From positions 3,224,001-3,288,000 of the forward strand of contig NZ_QBDT01000001.1 in assembly GCF_004124325.1 (NCBI RefSeq): a stretch of 64,000 nucleotides of DNA, read 5' to 3'. Each line of letters opens with the position of its first letter. The stretch's first letter is position 1. The translations under genes were made by a program, and so were the position numbers. Shown piece after piece: positions 44,403 to 52,313 of this stretch. This DNA is from Streptomyces sp. L2. GTDB lineage: Bacteria > Actinomycetota > Actinomycetes > Streptomycetales > Streptomycetaceae. The notes under the pieces are model-generated. The model ran no database searches. It worked only from the letters and a program-made list of their open reading frames with translations, and was not told the DNA's origin.

Positions 44403-44795
44403 CAGGCCGCGTACGCGCAGATCGCCGAACCGGTCCTGGTCGGCCTCGCCAGCCGAGCACCCAGCCCGCAGACCAAACGCCGCTACGCCCACCACCTCCA
44501 GCAGGCAGTCCCCGAACACGCCGAGCACATCCTCAACGACCCCGCCTGGGACTCACTCACCACGGTGCTCGCCGAGGCAGAAGCAGCAGGACACAACGCA
44601 GCCACCGTGATCGACCAGGCCCTCGGCCAGCGCACCCTGGACGACGCCCACAGCCCCGCCCGCGCACTGACCTGGCGCATCCGCCGCCTCGGCGAACGCC
44701 ACGCACCCAGTCCACGAGCCGAGGCAGCCCGGGCTACTCCCGTCCAGCCTGCGGCAACAGCTCCTCCCCCACAGCCCCAGTCGGCACGGCGGTGA
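44400..44795 (+). pseudogene. C-terminal fragment of a relaxase/mobilisation-type protein
   Basis: An open frame running out of the integrase break reads YAQIAEPVLVGLASRAPSP, then RRYAHHLQQAVPEHAEHILNDPAWDSLTTVLAEAEAAGHNAATVIDQALGQRTLDDAHSPARALTWRIRRLGER. It ends in a Pro/Ala-rich tail. The style is that of the C-terminal region of actinomycete MobF/TraA-like proteins. It has no start codon with a ribosome site; a GTG at 44565 could only give 76 residues. I take it as a relic of the element's lost transfer gene, joined to the integrase by deletion. Confidence 0.5.
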
Positions 44796-44798
44796 TGA

Positions 44799-45353
44799 TT
44801 ACGGCCGCGCGGACACCTTGGGAGTGAGCAGTTCCAGCGCCTCCTCCCAGCGGTAGCGGTCAGCCCCGCCGCCGGCCTTCGGCCGATGCGGCACATACGA
44901 ACCGACCAGGACGCCCATCTCCCGCAATCGCTCCAGGCTCTGCCGGTACGCGGGATGGGCGGCCTGAGCCGAGTTCACGTACGGCAGGACGGCCGTGGGG
45001 ATGCCCATGCCGTACGCCTCGCACAGGATGCCCAGTGCCAGGGTGTCGGAGATCCCTGCCGCCCACTTGTTCACCGTGTTGAATGTGGCCGGCGCGACCG
45101 CGATGGCATCGGCGGGCGGCAACGGACGAGGATCGCCGGGTGAGCGCCAGGCCGATCGGATCGGGTAGCCGGTCTGGGCCTCGACCGCGTCCGTGTCGAT
45201 GAAGCCCATGCCCTGCGGGGTGGCCACCACGCCCACGTCCCAGTTCGCCTCCTGAGCAGACCTGATCAGCTTGCCGACGCTGTCGGCGACTCCGGCCGCG
45301 CACACGACGACGTACAGGAACGGCTTCTTTTCCGGTGCTTGCGGCTCGGTCAC
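44799..45353 (-). CDS. Flavoprotein (HFCD/phosphopantothenoylcysteine decarboxylase-like)
   Basis: A 184-residue protein of the homo-oligomeric flavin-containing Cys decarboxylase fold. It has the FLYVVVCAAGVADSVGKLIRSAQEANWDVGVVATPQG start, PADAIAVAPATFNTVNKWAAGISDTLALG for FMN binding (with conserved Asn), and LPYVNSAQAAHPA. Members include CoaC/Dfp and the EpiD-like peptide decarboxylases, as well as many unassigned actinobacterial proteins. It is the last gene of a four-gene minus-strand operon; its ATG overlaps the WbqC-like stop (ATGA). Confidence 0.85.
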   Translation of the reverse strand: MTEPQAPEKKPFLYVVVCAAGVADSVGKLIRSAQEANWDVGVVATPQGMGFIDTDAVEAQTGYPIRSAWRSPGDPRPLPPADAIAVAPATFNTVNKWAAGISDTLALGILCEAYGMGIPTAVLPYVNSAQAAHPAYRQSLERLREMGVLVGSYVPHRPKAGGGADRYRWEEALELLTPKVSARP

Positions 45354-46138
45354 GTGAAGACCCCCAGAGGCAGCTCGCGTCGATGGGCCGCCAGCATGGC
45401 AGCCAGGGCTTCCGGGCCGATCTGGCTCAGCGCCCAGAGGCTGCTGATCTCTCGGGACCGCCGCCAGAGTGGGCCTTCCGTATCCACAGGGGTGTGGAAA
45501 GCCAGCACAGGGATGCCATGGACATCGAACGGAGCCAGGTCGAGGTAGCGCCAGCCACCCGTGCCGCAGAGATAGTGGGTGCTGCCGGTGGCCGCGGCTA
45601 GGTCGGCAAGTCGCTCCGAGCGGCCTCCTCGGGTCGAAATCGCGCTGCTGTCCAATACCTCGCCGCTCCAGCCCAACGCGGTCAGCAGGGCGACCGTCGA
45701 TGCCCTGGCAACGTCGGAGACACGGTCGGTCACCTCGAGCTCATCGAGAACCGCCTCCAGGACCTCACGCACCGCGGGCCAGTGGTGGCTGCGGCCGTAG
45801 TACTGCCGAATCAAAAGACTCACGGTGCGACGGGAGTGGCCGGGGTCGGCGAGCCGTGTCTGACTGATCAGCGTCGGGCGCCCGTCGGGCAGATGCGTAG
45901 GAAGCGTGAGCCACTGCTGATGTGCGGGCTCGTCCAGTGCCGCAAGGCGGGCCCGGTGCTGATAGTCGCGCCGGGCAAACTGGACGTCGCCGAGAACGAT
46001 CCACCGGTCGGCGGCGTACAGCTTGGCCAACGTGGACAGCCGCGGAAACAGGTTCGGCTGGTGGATCGCGCACACCCCGCCCGGCGGCCCGACGCGCGGT
46101 GACTCAGGTACTGATGAGGCGGCTGTCGAATCCGCCAT
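45350..46138 (-). CDS. WbqC-family protein
   Basis: A protein of about 262 residues with the WbqC family start VCAIHQPNLFPRLSTLAKLYAADRWIVLGDVQFARRDYQHRARL and the later GSTHYLCGTGGWRYLD block. WbqC proteins occur in polysaccharide and natural-product loci, where a role in amino-sugar formation has been suggested; function is not settled. Start is uncertain: ATG 46138 or 46168, both overlapping the upstream YdcF-like gene. Confidence 0.85.
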   Translation of the reverse strand: MADSTAASSVPESPRVGPPGGVCAIHQPNLFPRLSTLAKLYAADRWIVLGDVQFARRDYQHRARLAALDEPAHQQWLTLPTHLPDGRPTLISQTRLADPGHSRRTVSLLIRQYYGRSHHWPAVREVLEAVLDELEVTDRVSDVARASTVALLTALGWSGEVLDSSAISTRGGRSERLADLAAATGSTHYLCGTGGWRYLDLAPFDVHGIPVLAFHTPVDTEGPLWRRSREISSLWALSQIGPEALAAMLAAHRRELPLGVFT

Positions 46139-46793
46139 GTAGAAGGCGCTCGTAAGCGTCATGCACATCCCCCGGTACGTCCTGCTCGACGGCGAACCCG
46201 AGCTTCGGGTACTCGATCACCCGTTGCAGGTCACCGACGAGCATGTCGACAACGAGCTTCTCGTCGCCGATCGACTTGATGTAGTCGTCCAGCTCCAGCG
46301 GCTCGGACGCACACACGACCTCGACCTCCGGCCACAACTTGCGGCACGTCGCGTACGAGCGACGCTCCATGTAGGGCTTGGAGATCAGCAGCAGCGACTC
46401 GACCCCGATACCGGCTCCGGCCAGCAGCTCACGGGAGAAGGTGATGTTCTGGCCGGTGTTCGCCGCCTTCGCCTCGACCAGGATCGCCTCGTCCGGCACG
46501 CCCAGACCCAGAGCGTGCTCGCGGTAATGGACCGCTTCGCCGCGCGGGAAGCGGGCCCGGGTGGTGGGGCTGTTGCCGCCGCTGAAGACCACGACCGGGA
46601 AGAGGCCGGCGCGGTAGAGGTCGGCGGCCGCCGTGGCGACACCGAGGTCGTGGCTGCCCAGGCCGATCGCCGCCGAGCAGGGCCGCTGCTCGTGGCCCAT
46701 CTGGTGGTAGTTCCAGATCAGCGTCGCATCGTGGAACTGCTCGTCGGTGATCTGGCGCTGCTCGTGCTCCGGCACTGGCACTCCCTGGCTCAT
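46104..46793 (-). CDS. YdcF/SanA-type (DUF218) protein
   Basis: A 229-residue DUF218/ElyC-SanA-YdcF fold protein without a membrane anchor. Typical blocks are AAIGLGSHDLGVATAAADLYRAGLFPVVVFSGGNS, EAVHYREHALGLGVPDEAILVEAKAANTGQNITFSRELL and LLLISKPYMERRSYATC. Cytoplasmic members of this kind are common in actinobacterial accessory regions and their reaction is unknown. It is second in the operon, overlapping the XRE-TPR gene by ATGA and the WbqC-like gene by 35 bp. Confidence 0.87.
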   Translation of the reverse strand: MSQGVPVPEHEQRQITDEQFHDATLIWNYHQMGHEQRPCSAAIGLGSHDLGVATAAADLYRAGLFPVVVFSGGNSPTTRARFPRGEAVHYREHALGLGVPDEAILVEAKAANTGQNITFSRELLAGAGIGVESLLLISKPYMERRSYATCRKLWPEVEVVCASEPLELDDYIKSIGDEKLVVDMLVGDLQRVIEYPKLGFAVEQDVPGDVHDAYERLLHGGFDSRLIST

Positions 46794-47833
46794 CCCTGCT
46801 GGTCCTTCCGGATGCCCTCGATGCTGCGCAGCTGGTGGCTCAGCCCGTACTGGCGAGCCACCTGTGCCGCCTGATCGAGGACGGACAGCCCATCATTCCG
46901 GGTCGCCGCATCCGACAGAAGGATGTGCCCGTACGCGGTGTCCAACCGCACCCGCTGCATCGGGGAGTCGACCGTGCCGGTGGTCCGCGCGATGCCGATG
47001 TAATGCAGGGCCTGCTTCAGGTCGCCGGCGCCCCGGTGGGCCAGGGCCAGCTTCTGGTGGGCGACCGACCAGTCCTCCGGCTCGCCCAGGTCCTCGAAGG
47101 AGCGAGTGGCCTCGACCATGACGCCGGTCGCGTACTCGTTGTCGCCCTCCTTGCTCAGCGCCGTACCCACCCACAGCCGCGCCCTGGCACGGTCACGCGG
47201 GCTCAGGCGCTGGTCCCTAGCGAGGAGTTCGTAATGGCGAGCGGAGGATTCCAACTGGCCCGACATCTCCTGGACAACGGCCAGGGACAGCTCGATCTGA
47301 GCCACCCGGCGCGGGATGTCGAGTTCGGTGAACATACCGCGAGCGGTCACGTAGGAGTGCCGGGCTGAGAGTGGGCCGAGGATCGCGCCCTGATCGCGCT
47401 GGAGGTCGCCAAGGAGCACGAGGGAACGGCCGTACAAATAGAGGCCCTTGTCGTCCAGCTGATGCGGTACACGGCTGCCCAACCAGCGGTTCAACAAGGT
47501 CGAGGCGAACGGGAAGTCCTGGCGGCTGATGCAGATAACAGCGCGCTCGATGTCCTCGGTCCAAGTCTCGTAGTCCGCCGGCCGCGCGCTCTTCCGCTCA
47601 GGGAACAGCACTGCCTCGAAGCGGGCTTGGGCGGCGGAATCCGCCCGTGCGAGTGCGGTATCGAGGATGGCCTGGGTGTCCGGTCGGGGCTGCGTCTCCG
47701 CGCCGAGGCTCTCCCACTTCGCAACCGTGCGCAGCGCGACACCGAGGTGCTCGGCGAAAGCGCGCGTACTCATACGCAACGCGGCGCGCAGGGCGCTCGC
47801 CTCCCGACCTGTCCACTGCTGCACGCTGACCAC
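46790..47833 (-). CDS. XRE-type regulator with C-terminal TPR-like repeats
   Basis: A 347-residue regulator. The N-terminal helix-turn-helix (residues 8-50) reads ALRAALRMSTRAFAEHLGVALRTVAKWES. The rest is alpha-helical with TPR-like repeats. This architecture is typical of actinobacterial XRE proteins paired with small ORFs and peptide-binding regulators. The GTG at 47833 has GGGAGG 6 nt upstream. It heads the minus-strand operon and diverges from the plus-strand operon that ends in the radical SAM and peptide genes, so it is the likely local switch. Confidence 0.87.
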   Translation of the reverse strand: MVSVQQWTGREASALRAALRMSTRAFAEHLGVALRTVAKWESLGAETQPRPDTQAILDTALARADSAAQARFEAVLFPERKSARPADYETWTEDIERAVICISRQDFPFASTLLNRWLGSRVPHQLDDKGLYLYGRSLVLLGDLQRDQGAILGPLSARHSYVTARGMFTELDIPRRVAQIELSLAVVQEMSGQLESSARHYELLARDQRLSPRDRARARLWVGTALSKEGDNEYATGVMVEATRSFEDLGEPEDWSVAHQKLALAHRGAGDLKQALHYIGIARTTGTVDSPMQRVRLDTAYGHILLSDAATRNDGLSVLDQAAQVARQYGLSHQLRSIEGIRKDQQG

Positions 47834-47952
47834 GGATGACCTCCCTCCGTCACGTATGGAAGCACTGTCGGTGACGACGTGGGGTGGGAAGTGCAACGGA
47901 AGTGCAACAGCAGGTCATTTCGAGGCCGTTCACGACGGCCGACGCTGTGGGC

Positions 47953-48369
47953 ATGGACGACGACCTCATCACCGAACGCCGCCCCGTCGCCTTCCCTCAG
48001 GTCTTTGGCTACCTACGCCACGTCACCGGCGGGCTGCCCCGCCACGCGGCGCTCGTCGACTGCCTCACCGAGTACTGCGACCGGCACGAACTGGCCCTGT
48101 GCGGCGTCTTCACCGAACGCGACTCCGCGGTGATCATCCGCTCCCCCGCCTTCGTCGGTCTGCTCGACGTGCTCGAACTCCCCGATGCCTACGGTGCCGT
48201 GGTTCCGGCTCTCAGCCACCTCGGCCCGAAGGACCTCGGCAGCGAGCGCAAGCGGCAGATAACAGCAATTGGCGCTCGTCTGATCGTGGTCCGCCCCCTC
48301 ACGCCGACCACGGGATCCCCCTCTTCGCTCGGCGCGAGCCACAACTTCCGGCCGCAGGGAGATGCGTGA
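47953..48369 (+). CDS. Serine-recombinase-like domain protein, probably non-catalytic
   Basis: A protein of about 138 residues. Its pattern follows the N-terminal resolvase domain: FGYLRHVTGGLPRHAALVDCLTEYCDRHELALCGVFTERDSA, FVGLLDVLELPDAYGAVVPALSHLG, then IGARLIVVRPL. The catalytic Ser normally found in the first strand-helix turn is absent (YLRHVTGG). There is no DNA-binding tail. It is likely a repurposed fold rather than a recombinase. Start is uncertain (ATG 47953, or GTG 47884 without a clear ribosome site). The stop overlaps the next start (TGATG). Confidence 0.6.
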   Translation: MDDDLITERRPVAFPQVFGYLRHVTGGLPRHAALVDCLTEYCDRHELALCGVFTERDSAVIIRSPAFVGLLDVLELPDAYGAVVPALSHLGPKDLGSERKRQITAIGARLIVVRPLTPTTGSPSSLGASHNFRPQGDA

Positions 48370-48782
48370 TGTCCGTGCGTGACGCGTTGCGAAGCGCGCC
48401 CATGGTGAACGACGTGCCGGGGCTGCGGCTGCTGAAGGTCGGCGATGGCTGGGACGTCGTGCGCACCTCCGCCGAGATCGGCCTCCTGGCCCTGGCCTAC
48501 CTGCGCTGCATCGGTACGTCCGTGGGCCCCGTGCTCTACGACAGGCCCAACGGGCGTCTCTACTACGCCGTCCCGACCGGCTCCGCAGCCAGTTGGGTCG
48601 ATTTGCCGGTACGGCACCTCTCCACCAACTCCTGGCTCGTCGCCCCCGGCCTGGAGCTGCTCGACGACTGGTTCGGCGGATGGTGCGAACTACCCGACGA
48701 CGACACCCTCACCGACACGGACGTCCTCCGCGCTGCTCTCCAGCACCCCTACGTCGCCACAACTCTGGAGGCGGTTCGATGA
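48369..48782 (+). CDS. Hypothetical protein (weak likeness to primase/polymerase-type ORFs)
   Basis: A 137-residue protein in a chain of overlapping genes: ATG overlaps the previous stop, and the stop overlaps the next start as ATGA. It contains VGPVLYDRPNGRLYYAVPTGSAASW, which faintly recalls accessory proteins of Streptomyces plasmids that carry prim-pol-like domains. No catalytic motif is visible. Function unknown. Confidence 0.65.
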   Translation: MSVRDALRSAPMVNDVPGLRLLKVGDGWDVVRTSAEIGLLALAYLRCIGTSVGPVLYDRPNGRLYYAVPTGSAASWVDLPVRHLSTNSWLVAPGLELLDDWFGGWCELPDDDTLTDTDVLRAALQHPYVATTLEAVR

Positions 48783-49015
48783 CCAGCCGCACGATCATGT
48801 GCCACCAGGAATGGACCCTCCAGCCCGACCGGGAGCCCGACGCCGAGCCCACCACGTACGCCATGCAGTGCGCGGTCTGTGGCGAGACCTCGCCGCCCGG
48901 CACCGACTTCGCCGATCCGCAGAGCTGGGTGTTCACGCACGGTGGCCGCAACCCCTCGCACCATACCTACCGGGAGATCATCACCCGCTCGTGGAGGGCC
49001 TGGTGGAAGCCGTGA
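48779..49015 (+). CDS. Small Cys-containing protein (DUF7848-like)
   Basis: A 78-residue protein with MCHQEWTLQPDREPDAEPTTYAMQCAVCGETSP and a C-terminal HTGGRNPSHHTYREI-like region. The CxxC and His pattern suggests zinc binding, as in small Streptomyces accessory proteins of the DUF7848 kind. It overlaps both neighbours by four bases (ATGA, GTGA). Confidence 0.7.
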   Translation: MTSRTIMCHQEWTLQPDREPDAEPTTYAMQCAVCGETSPPGTDFADPQSWVFTHGGRNPSHHTYREIITRSWRAWWKP

Positions 49016-49134
49016 ACGGCCGTGTTGCCGCCCGGGCCGCCCGCTACACCGGACCACTGCTGATCGTGCTCGTATCCGCCGCGTGCGGCTTCGTGATCGG
49101 CGTGGCCGCCTCGACCGCACGCCTCACGCCATGA
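49012..49134 (+). CDS. 40-residue single-TM peptide
   Basis: A short coupled reading frame: GTG overlapping the previous stop and TGA overlapping an ATG. The product has a basic start (NGRVAARAARY) and one hydrophobic helix (TGPLLIVLVSAACGFVIGVAAS). It is too short for most gene finders, but the four-base overlaps at both ends and the clean membrane helix support translation. Role unknown. Confidence 0.55.
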   Translation: MNGRVAARAARYTGPLLIVLVSAACGFVIGVAASTARLTP

Positions 49135-49238
49135 CCCGCGCTTGGCGAAGGGATCCGCCGGCCGAGCTGGCGGCCAGCCTGATCACCGCCCACCACCAGG
49201 TCCGACCAACCCCTCCTACCCAACCCAGTGGAGGTCCC

Positions 49239-50399
49239 ATGACCGGGATGAACATCAGCGCCGAGAGGCTAACGACCAAAACAACTCCTCGGCTCGTGGC
49301 CAGCCCGTTTCTCGCCCAGTACCTCCTTGTCCAGCCCGGCCTGGCGGCAGGCGTGCGCATCCCGGAGGTCCGCTACGAGGAGCTGCGGACTTCGGGGGCG
49401 GAAAGACGATCCGTCCCGGACTGGCTGGCCGACGCGGCGAGGGAGGCATGGGGGACCGAACTGCCCTCGTCGCCAGTCGGCGACATCGTCCTCGTCCGCG
49501 AGCGGTCCCAGTACGGGTACGGCAAGGCGTCGTGGGAGATCAACCTCGGCTGCGACTACGACTGCGAGTTCTGCTACCTCGGCGAGAAGCGGTTCGAGGG
49601 CCTTGACTGGGCAGGCAAGCGGACGTTGCTCCAGACACTGAGGGACGCCGGTGTCCTGTGGTTGCAGATCACAGGCGGTGAGGCGCTGATCGACCGCGAG
49701 TTCGGCGCGGCGTACGAGTACGCCCACCAGCTCGGGATGATGGTCCAGGTCTCGTCCAACGGCTCCAGCTTGCGGAAGCAACCGATCCGGGACCTGTTCG
49801 CCCGCCACCGGCCGTACCGGCTGACCCTGAGCGTGTACGGCGCGACCGCCGAGACGTACGACAAGGTCACGCGGAATCGCGGGGCGTTCAGCCGGTTCCT
49901 GATGGGCCTGGACGCCGCCCGCGAGGACCGGCTACCGGTCCGGCTAAACGTGATCGTCTCGGACGACAACGCGCATGAGACAGACGCAATGGTGCGCCTC
50001 GCGAAGTCGTACGGCTTCCCGCACCAGGTCTTCACGAACATGTCGCCCACGATCGACGGCGAGGCTAACCCGCTGGCGACGCAGGCACTGGGCCACCTCA
50101 AGGCCCGGAGCATCTTCACTGGCTGCAACGCCGGCCACACGTTCTTCCACGTCAACCCGCACGGCATCGCGTCAATCTGCAAGGTCGGCCGCGACCCGAG
50201 CGTGAACCTCATCACCGAGGGCGTCGAAGCCCTCCCCCGACTCGGCGTGATCGCCGAGTCCCTACAGCTCCGCACCGGTGGATGCTCCGGCTGTACGAAG
50301 GTCGGCACGTGCCGCACGTGCCGACCTCTGGCCAGGCTCTACCAGGAGGCGGGGGACCGACGAGAGCTCTACTGCCAGCATGGAGGTTACGGATCATGA
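49239..50399 (+). CDS. Radical SAM/SPASM peptide-modifying enzyme (candidate RiPP maturase)
   Basis: A 386-residue radical SAM protein. The cluster motif is LGCDYDCEFCYLG (CxxxCxxC) near residue 107, and the SAM-binding GGE-like motif is ITGGEALID. The C-terminal extension has SPASM-type cysteines: TGCNAGHTFFHVNPHGIASIC, then CSGCTKVGTCRTC, then a last Cys in YCQHGG. SPASM enzymes with auxiliary clusters typically modify ribosomal peptides. The ATG at 49239 has GGAGG 5 nt upstream; an ATG at 49131 (overlapping the TM peptide stop) is the alternative. Its stop overlaps the start of the 70-residue peptide gene (ATGA), a classic maturase-precursor coupling, though precursors more often precede the enzyme. 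Confidence 0.88.
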   Translation: MTGMNISAERLTTKTTPRLVASPFLAQYLLVQPGLAAGVRIPEVRYEELRTSGAERRSVPDWLADAAREAWGTELPSSPVGDIVLVRERSQYGYGKASWEINLGCDYDCEFCYLGEKRFEGLDWAGKRTLLQTLRDAGVLWLQITGGEALIDREFGAAYEYAHQLGMMVQVSSNGSSLRKQPIRDLFARHRPYRLTLSVYGATAETYDKVTRNRGAFSRFLMGLDAAREDRLPVRLNVIVSDDNAHETDAMVRLAKSYGFPHQVFTNMSPTIDGEANPLATQALGHLKARSIFTGCNAGHTFFHVNPHGIASICKVGRDPSVNLITEGVEALPRLGVIAESLQLRTGGCSGCTKVGTCRTCRPLARLYQEAGDRRELYCQHGGYGS

Positions 50400-50608
50400 C
50401 TCCGCCCACCGCAACCCTGACCCCGCCCCGCGAACCGGTCATGCTCACCATCGGCCGACGTCCGATGGAAACGCCGACCAGTGCCCCACCGGTGCCGCTG
50501 ACCGCCTTGTCGATCAAGGAGGACGAGTTCCAGATCATCGCCGACCTGGACGAGGCTGCCGAGGGCGCCGAGTGCAGTTGCTCGGCCGGTGACGACCAGC
50601 CGTACTAG
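50396..50608 (+). CDS. Putative RiPP precursor peptide, Cys-Ser-Cys core
   Basis: A 70-residue peptide translationally coupled to the radical SAM gene. The first ~38 residues are Pro/Thr-rich; then SIKEDEFQIIADLDEAAEGAE is an acidic, helix-prone leader-like segment. The C-terminus ECSCSAGDDQPY carries the only two Cys (C60 and C62). Size, leader-core layout and neighbour all fit a substrate of the SPASM enzyme, for example for thioether or C-C crosslinking. It does not end in Cys, so EpiD-like decarboxylation by the flavoprotein is not expected. No known RiPP class matches by eye. Confidence 0.6.
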   Translation: MTPPTATLTPPREPVMLTIGRRPMETPTSAPPVPLTALSIKEDEFQIIADLDEAAEGAECSCSAGDDQPY

Positions 50609-50724
50609 ATCCACCACGGGTGGCGCGCGTGCCGCCCGCTCGTTCCACTCCCTCAGTGCCGTCCCGGCCGTACCCTGGCCGGGGCGGCACTCCCTTGTAC
50701 CCGAGCACCCCTGAGGAACCGCGC

Positions 50725-51534
50725 GTGTCCATGTCCCGCATCCCCTTCGAGCAACTCCCCGCCGGCATCCGACGGGCCATCGCCGACAAAACCGGCGCCG
50801 TCCATCAGGCGGCCACCGCGCCGACCGGCATGAACTCCGGCATCGCCTCTGTCCTGGAGACCGAAAGCGGCAGGGTCTTCGTGAAGGGCATCCCGACCGA
50901 CCACCCCCAGGTCGGTGCGCAGCGCCGCGAGGCGGCGATCTCCCCGCATCTTCCGGCGTCCTGCCCACGCCTGTACTGGCACCTGGAGCTCGATGGCTGG
51001 AGCCTTCTTGGCTACGAGGTGGTCGACGGCCGCCACGCCGACTACGCGCCCGGCTCACCCGACCTGCCGCTCGTGGAAGCCGCCCTCACCGAACTACAAG
51101 CCGTCACGGCCCCGGCCGACATCGAAATCAAGGACGCTGTCGACCGGTGGGCGGACTACGCCCCGCCGGGGACGTTGCAGTACTTCAGCGGTGACATCCT
51201 CCTGCACACCGACTTCGCCAGGGATAACGTACTGATCGTCGGCAAACAGGCCCGGCTCGTCGACTGGGCGTGGCCGACGCGAGGTGCAGCATGGATCGAC
51301 CCAGGCGCCCTGACACTGAGACTCATGGACTCCGGCCACCCGGTGGCGGAGGCGGTCGCCTTCGCGGGCCGCTTCCCGTCATGGCGGGACGCCGAACCGG
51401 AAGCCCTCGCGGCGTTCGGCGCGGCCACCGCGGCACTGTGGCGGGAAATCGCCGCGGAGGACGGGACGCCGTGGAAGCGGGGGATGGCGAAACAGGCGGC
51501 GACGCTCGGGCATATCCTCGGCGAGGGGCTGTAG
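50725..51534 (+). CDS. Aminoglycoside/choline kinase-like phosphotransferase (APH fold)
   Basis: A 269-residue protein kinase-like phosphotransferase. The catalytic loop is LLHTDFARDNVLIV (HxDxxxxN) and the metal-binding Asp lies in ARLVDWAWP. The N-lobe strand VFVKG holds the ATP Lys. The GTG at 50725 has GAGGAA 6 nt upstream. It follows the peptide gene by 116 bp on the same strand, so it may be part of the same system, either modifying or inactivating the product. It could also be a stand-alone antibiotic or metabolite kinase. Confidence 0.85.
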   Translation: MSMSRIPFEQLPAGIRRAIADKTGAVHQAATAPTGMNSGIASVLETESGRVFVKGIPTDHPQVGAQRREAAISPHLPASCPRLYWHLELDGWSLLGYEVVDGRHADYAPGSPDLPLVEAALTELQAVTAPADIEIKDAVDRWADYAPPGTLQYFSGDILLHTDFARDNVLIVGKQARLVDWAWPTRGAAWIDPGALTLRLMDSGHPVAEAVAFAGRFPSWRDAEPEALAAFGAATAALWREIAAEDGTPWKRGMAKQAATLGHILGEGL

Positions 51535-51603
51535 GTCTCCTCGTTCCCGGGTCGGCACCCAGATGGCTTGTAGCAGGAGAAGTCACCAGTCCGGAACACT
51601 GCT

Positions 51604-52137
51604 CTAGCGCTCGGCGTAATGCAGGAACTGCCAGCCCAGCATGCCTAAAGCAAGCGTCTGCACGATGGAGACGATCAGGAGCAAAGGGTCGACGGCGCGA
51701 GAGCTCCAGAATGCGATCAGGCAGGTCATCGGCAATGCCAAGTACGTGAATTGATCGACAGCGGTTTGCAGGCGCTTGCGCGTGGTGCGGCTCGTGTCCT
51801 CACGGTGGTAGATCTCCCAGCCGAACACAGCGCCACGGGCCCCACTGAGCTCGGCCAACCGAGGCCCGAGTTGGTCGCGGATGTAGCGGCCGATCGCCGA
51901 GATCTTCTCGTCGTTGACCACCTAGGTCCAGCCCAGGACCAGGCAGATCACGGGAACGGCGAGCAACAGTTGGGCGCGCCTGTTCTGGACGGTGATCGCC
52001 AGGACCGCGGTTGAAGCGGCGAGCGTGAAGTAGAGCAGGTTGTCGCGGAATCCAATCCGAGCCTTCTGCTCCTCCTTGATACGGTCGTACTCAGCCAGCA
52101 GCAGTTTACTCTCGGTGACGTCCTCGGGGGCGGCCAC
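51604..52137 (-). pseudogene. Four-TM membrane protein interrupted by an in-frame TAG
   Basis: Two reading frames on the minus strand (52137-51922 and 51921-51604) are in the same phase and separated only by a TAG at 51924-51922. Read through, they give a 176-residue protein: a charged N-terminal helix (ESKLLLAEYDRIKEEQKARIGFRDN), two membrane helices, the soluble middle VNDEKISAIGRYIRDQLGPRLAEL, and two more membrane helices. The context LGWT-stop-VVNDEKIS suggests a Tyr or Trp codon became amber. Divergent from the nucleosidase-domain gene, 176 bp away. It may be a recent pseudogene, a suppressor-dependent gene, or a sequencing error. Confidence 0.7.
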
Positions 52138-52313
52138 GGCACCCGCCTTTCGAAAGACCGAGCAGGGATCGAATCTACATTCAATCGCCTTGCCTCTGAG
52201 CAGAGTTGTCCGACCCTAGAGTTACGCTGTTGATTAACGCCCCATGCGTATCAGTGCAGGACTGCACGGTCGCTCGGGCTCGGGTAGGACAGCCAGTCTT
52301 CGTGAGGTGCTAC

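Noticed and set aside
44799..45353. EpiD-like peptide decarboxylase acting on the putative precursor
   Set aside because: The precursor ends in Pro-Tyr, not Cys, and this flavoprotein type is also common outside RiPP loci, so I did not assign that reaction.
47667..48782. Long plus-strand frame joining the XRE-TPR promoter region to the 137-residue protein
   Set aside because: It is antisense to the regulator in its first part and has no domain there. The ATG overlapping the previous stop at 48369 is the better start.
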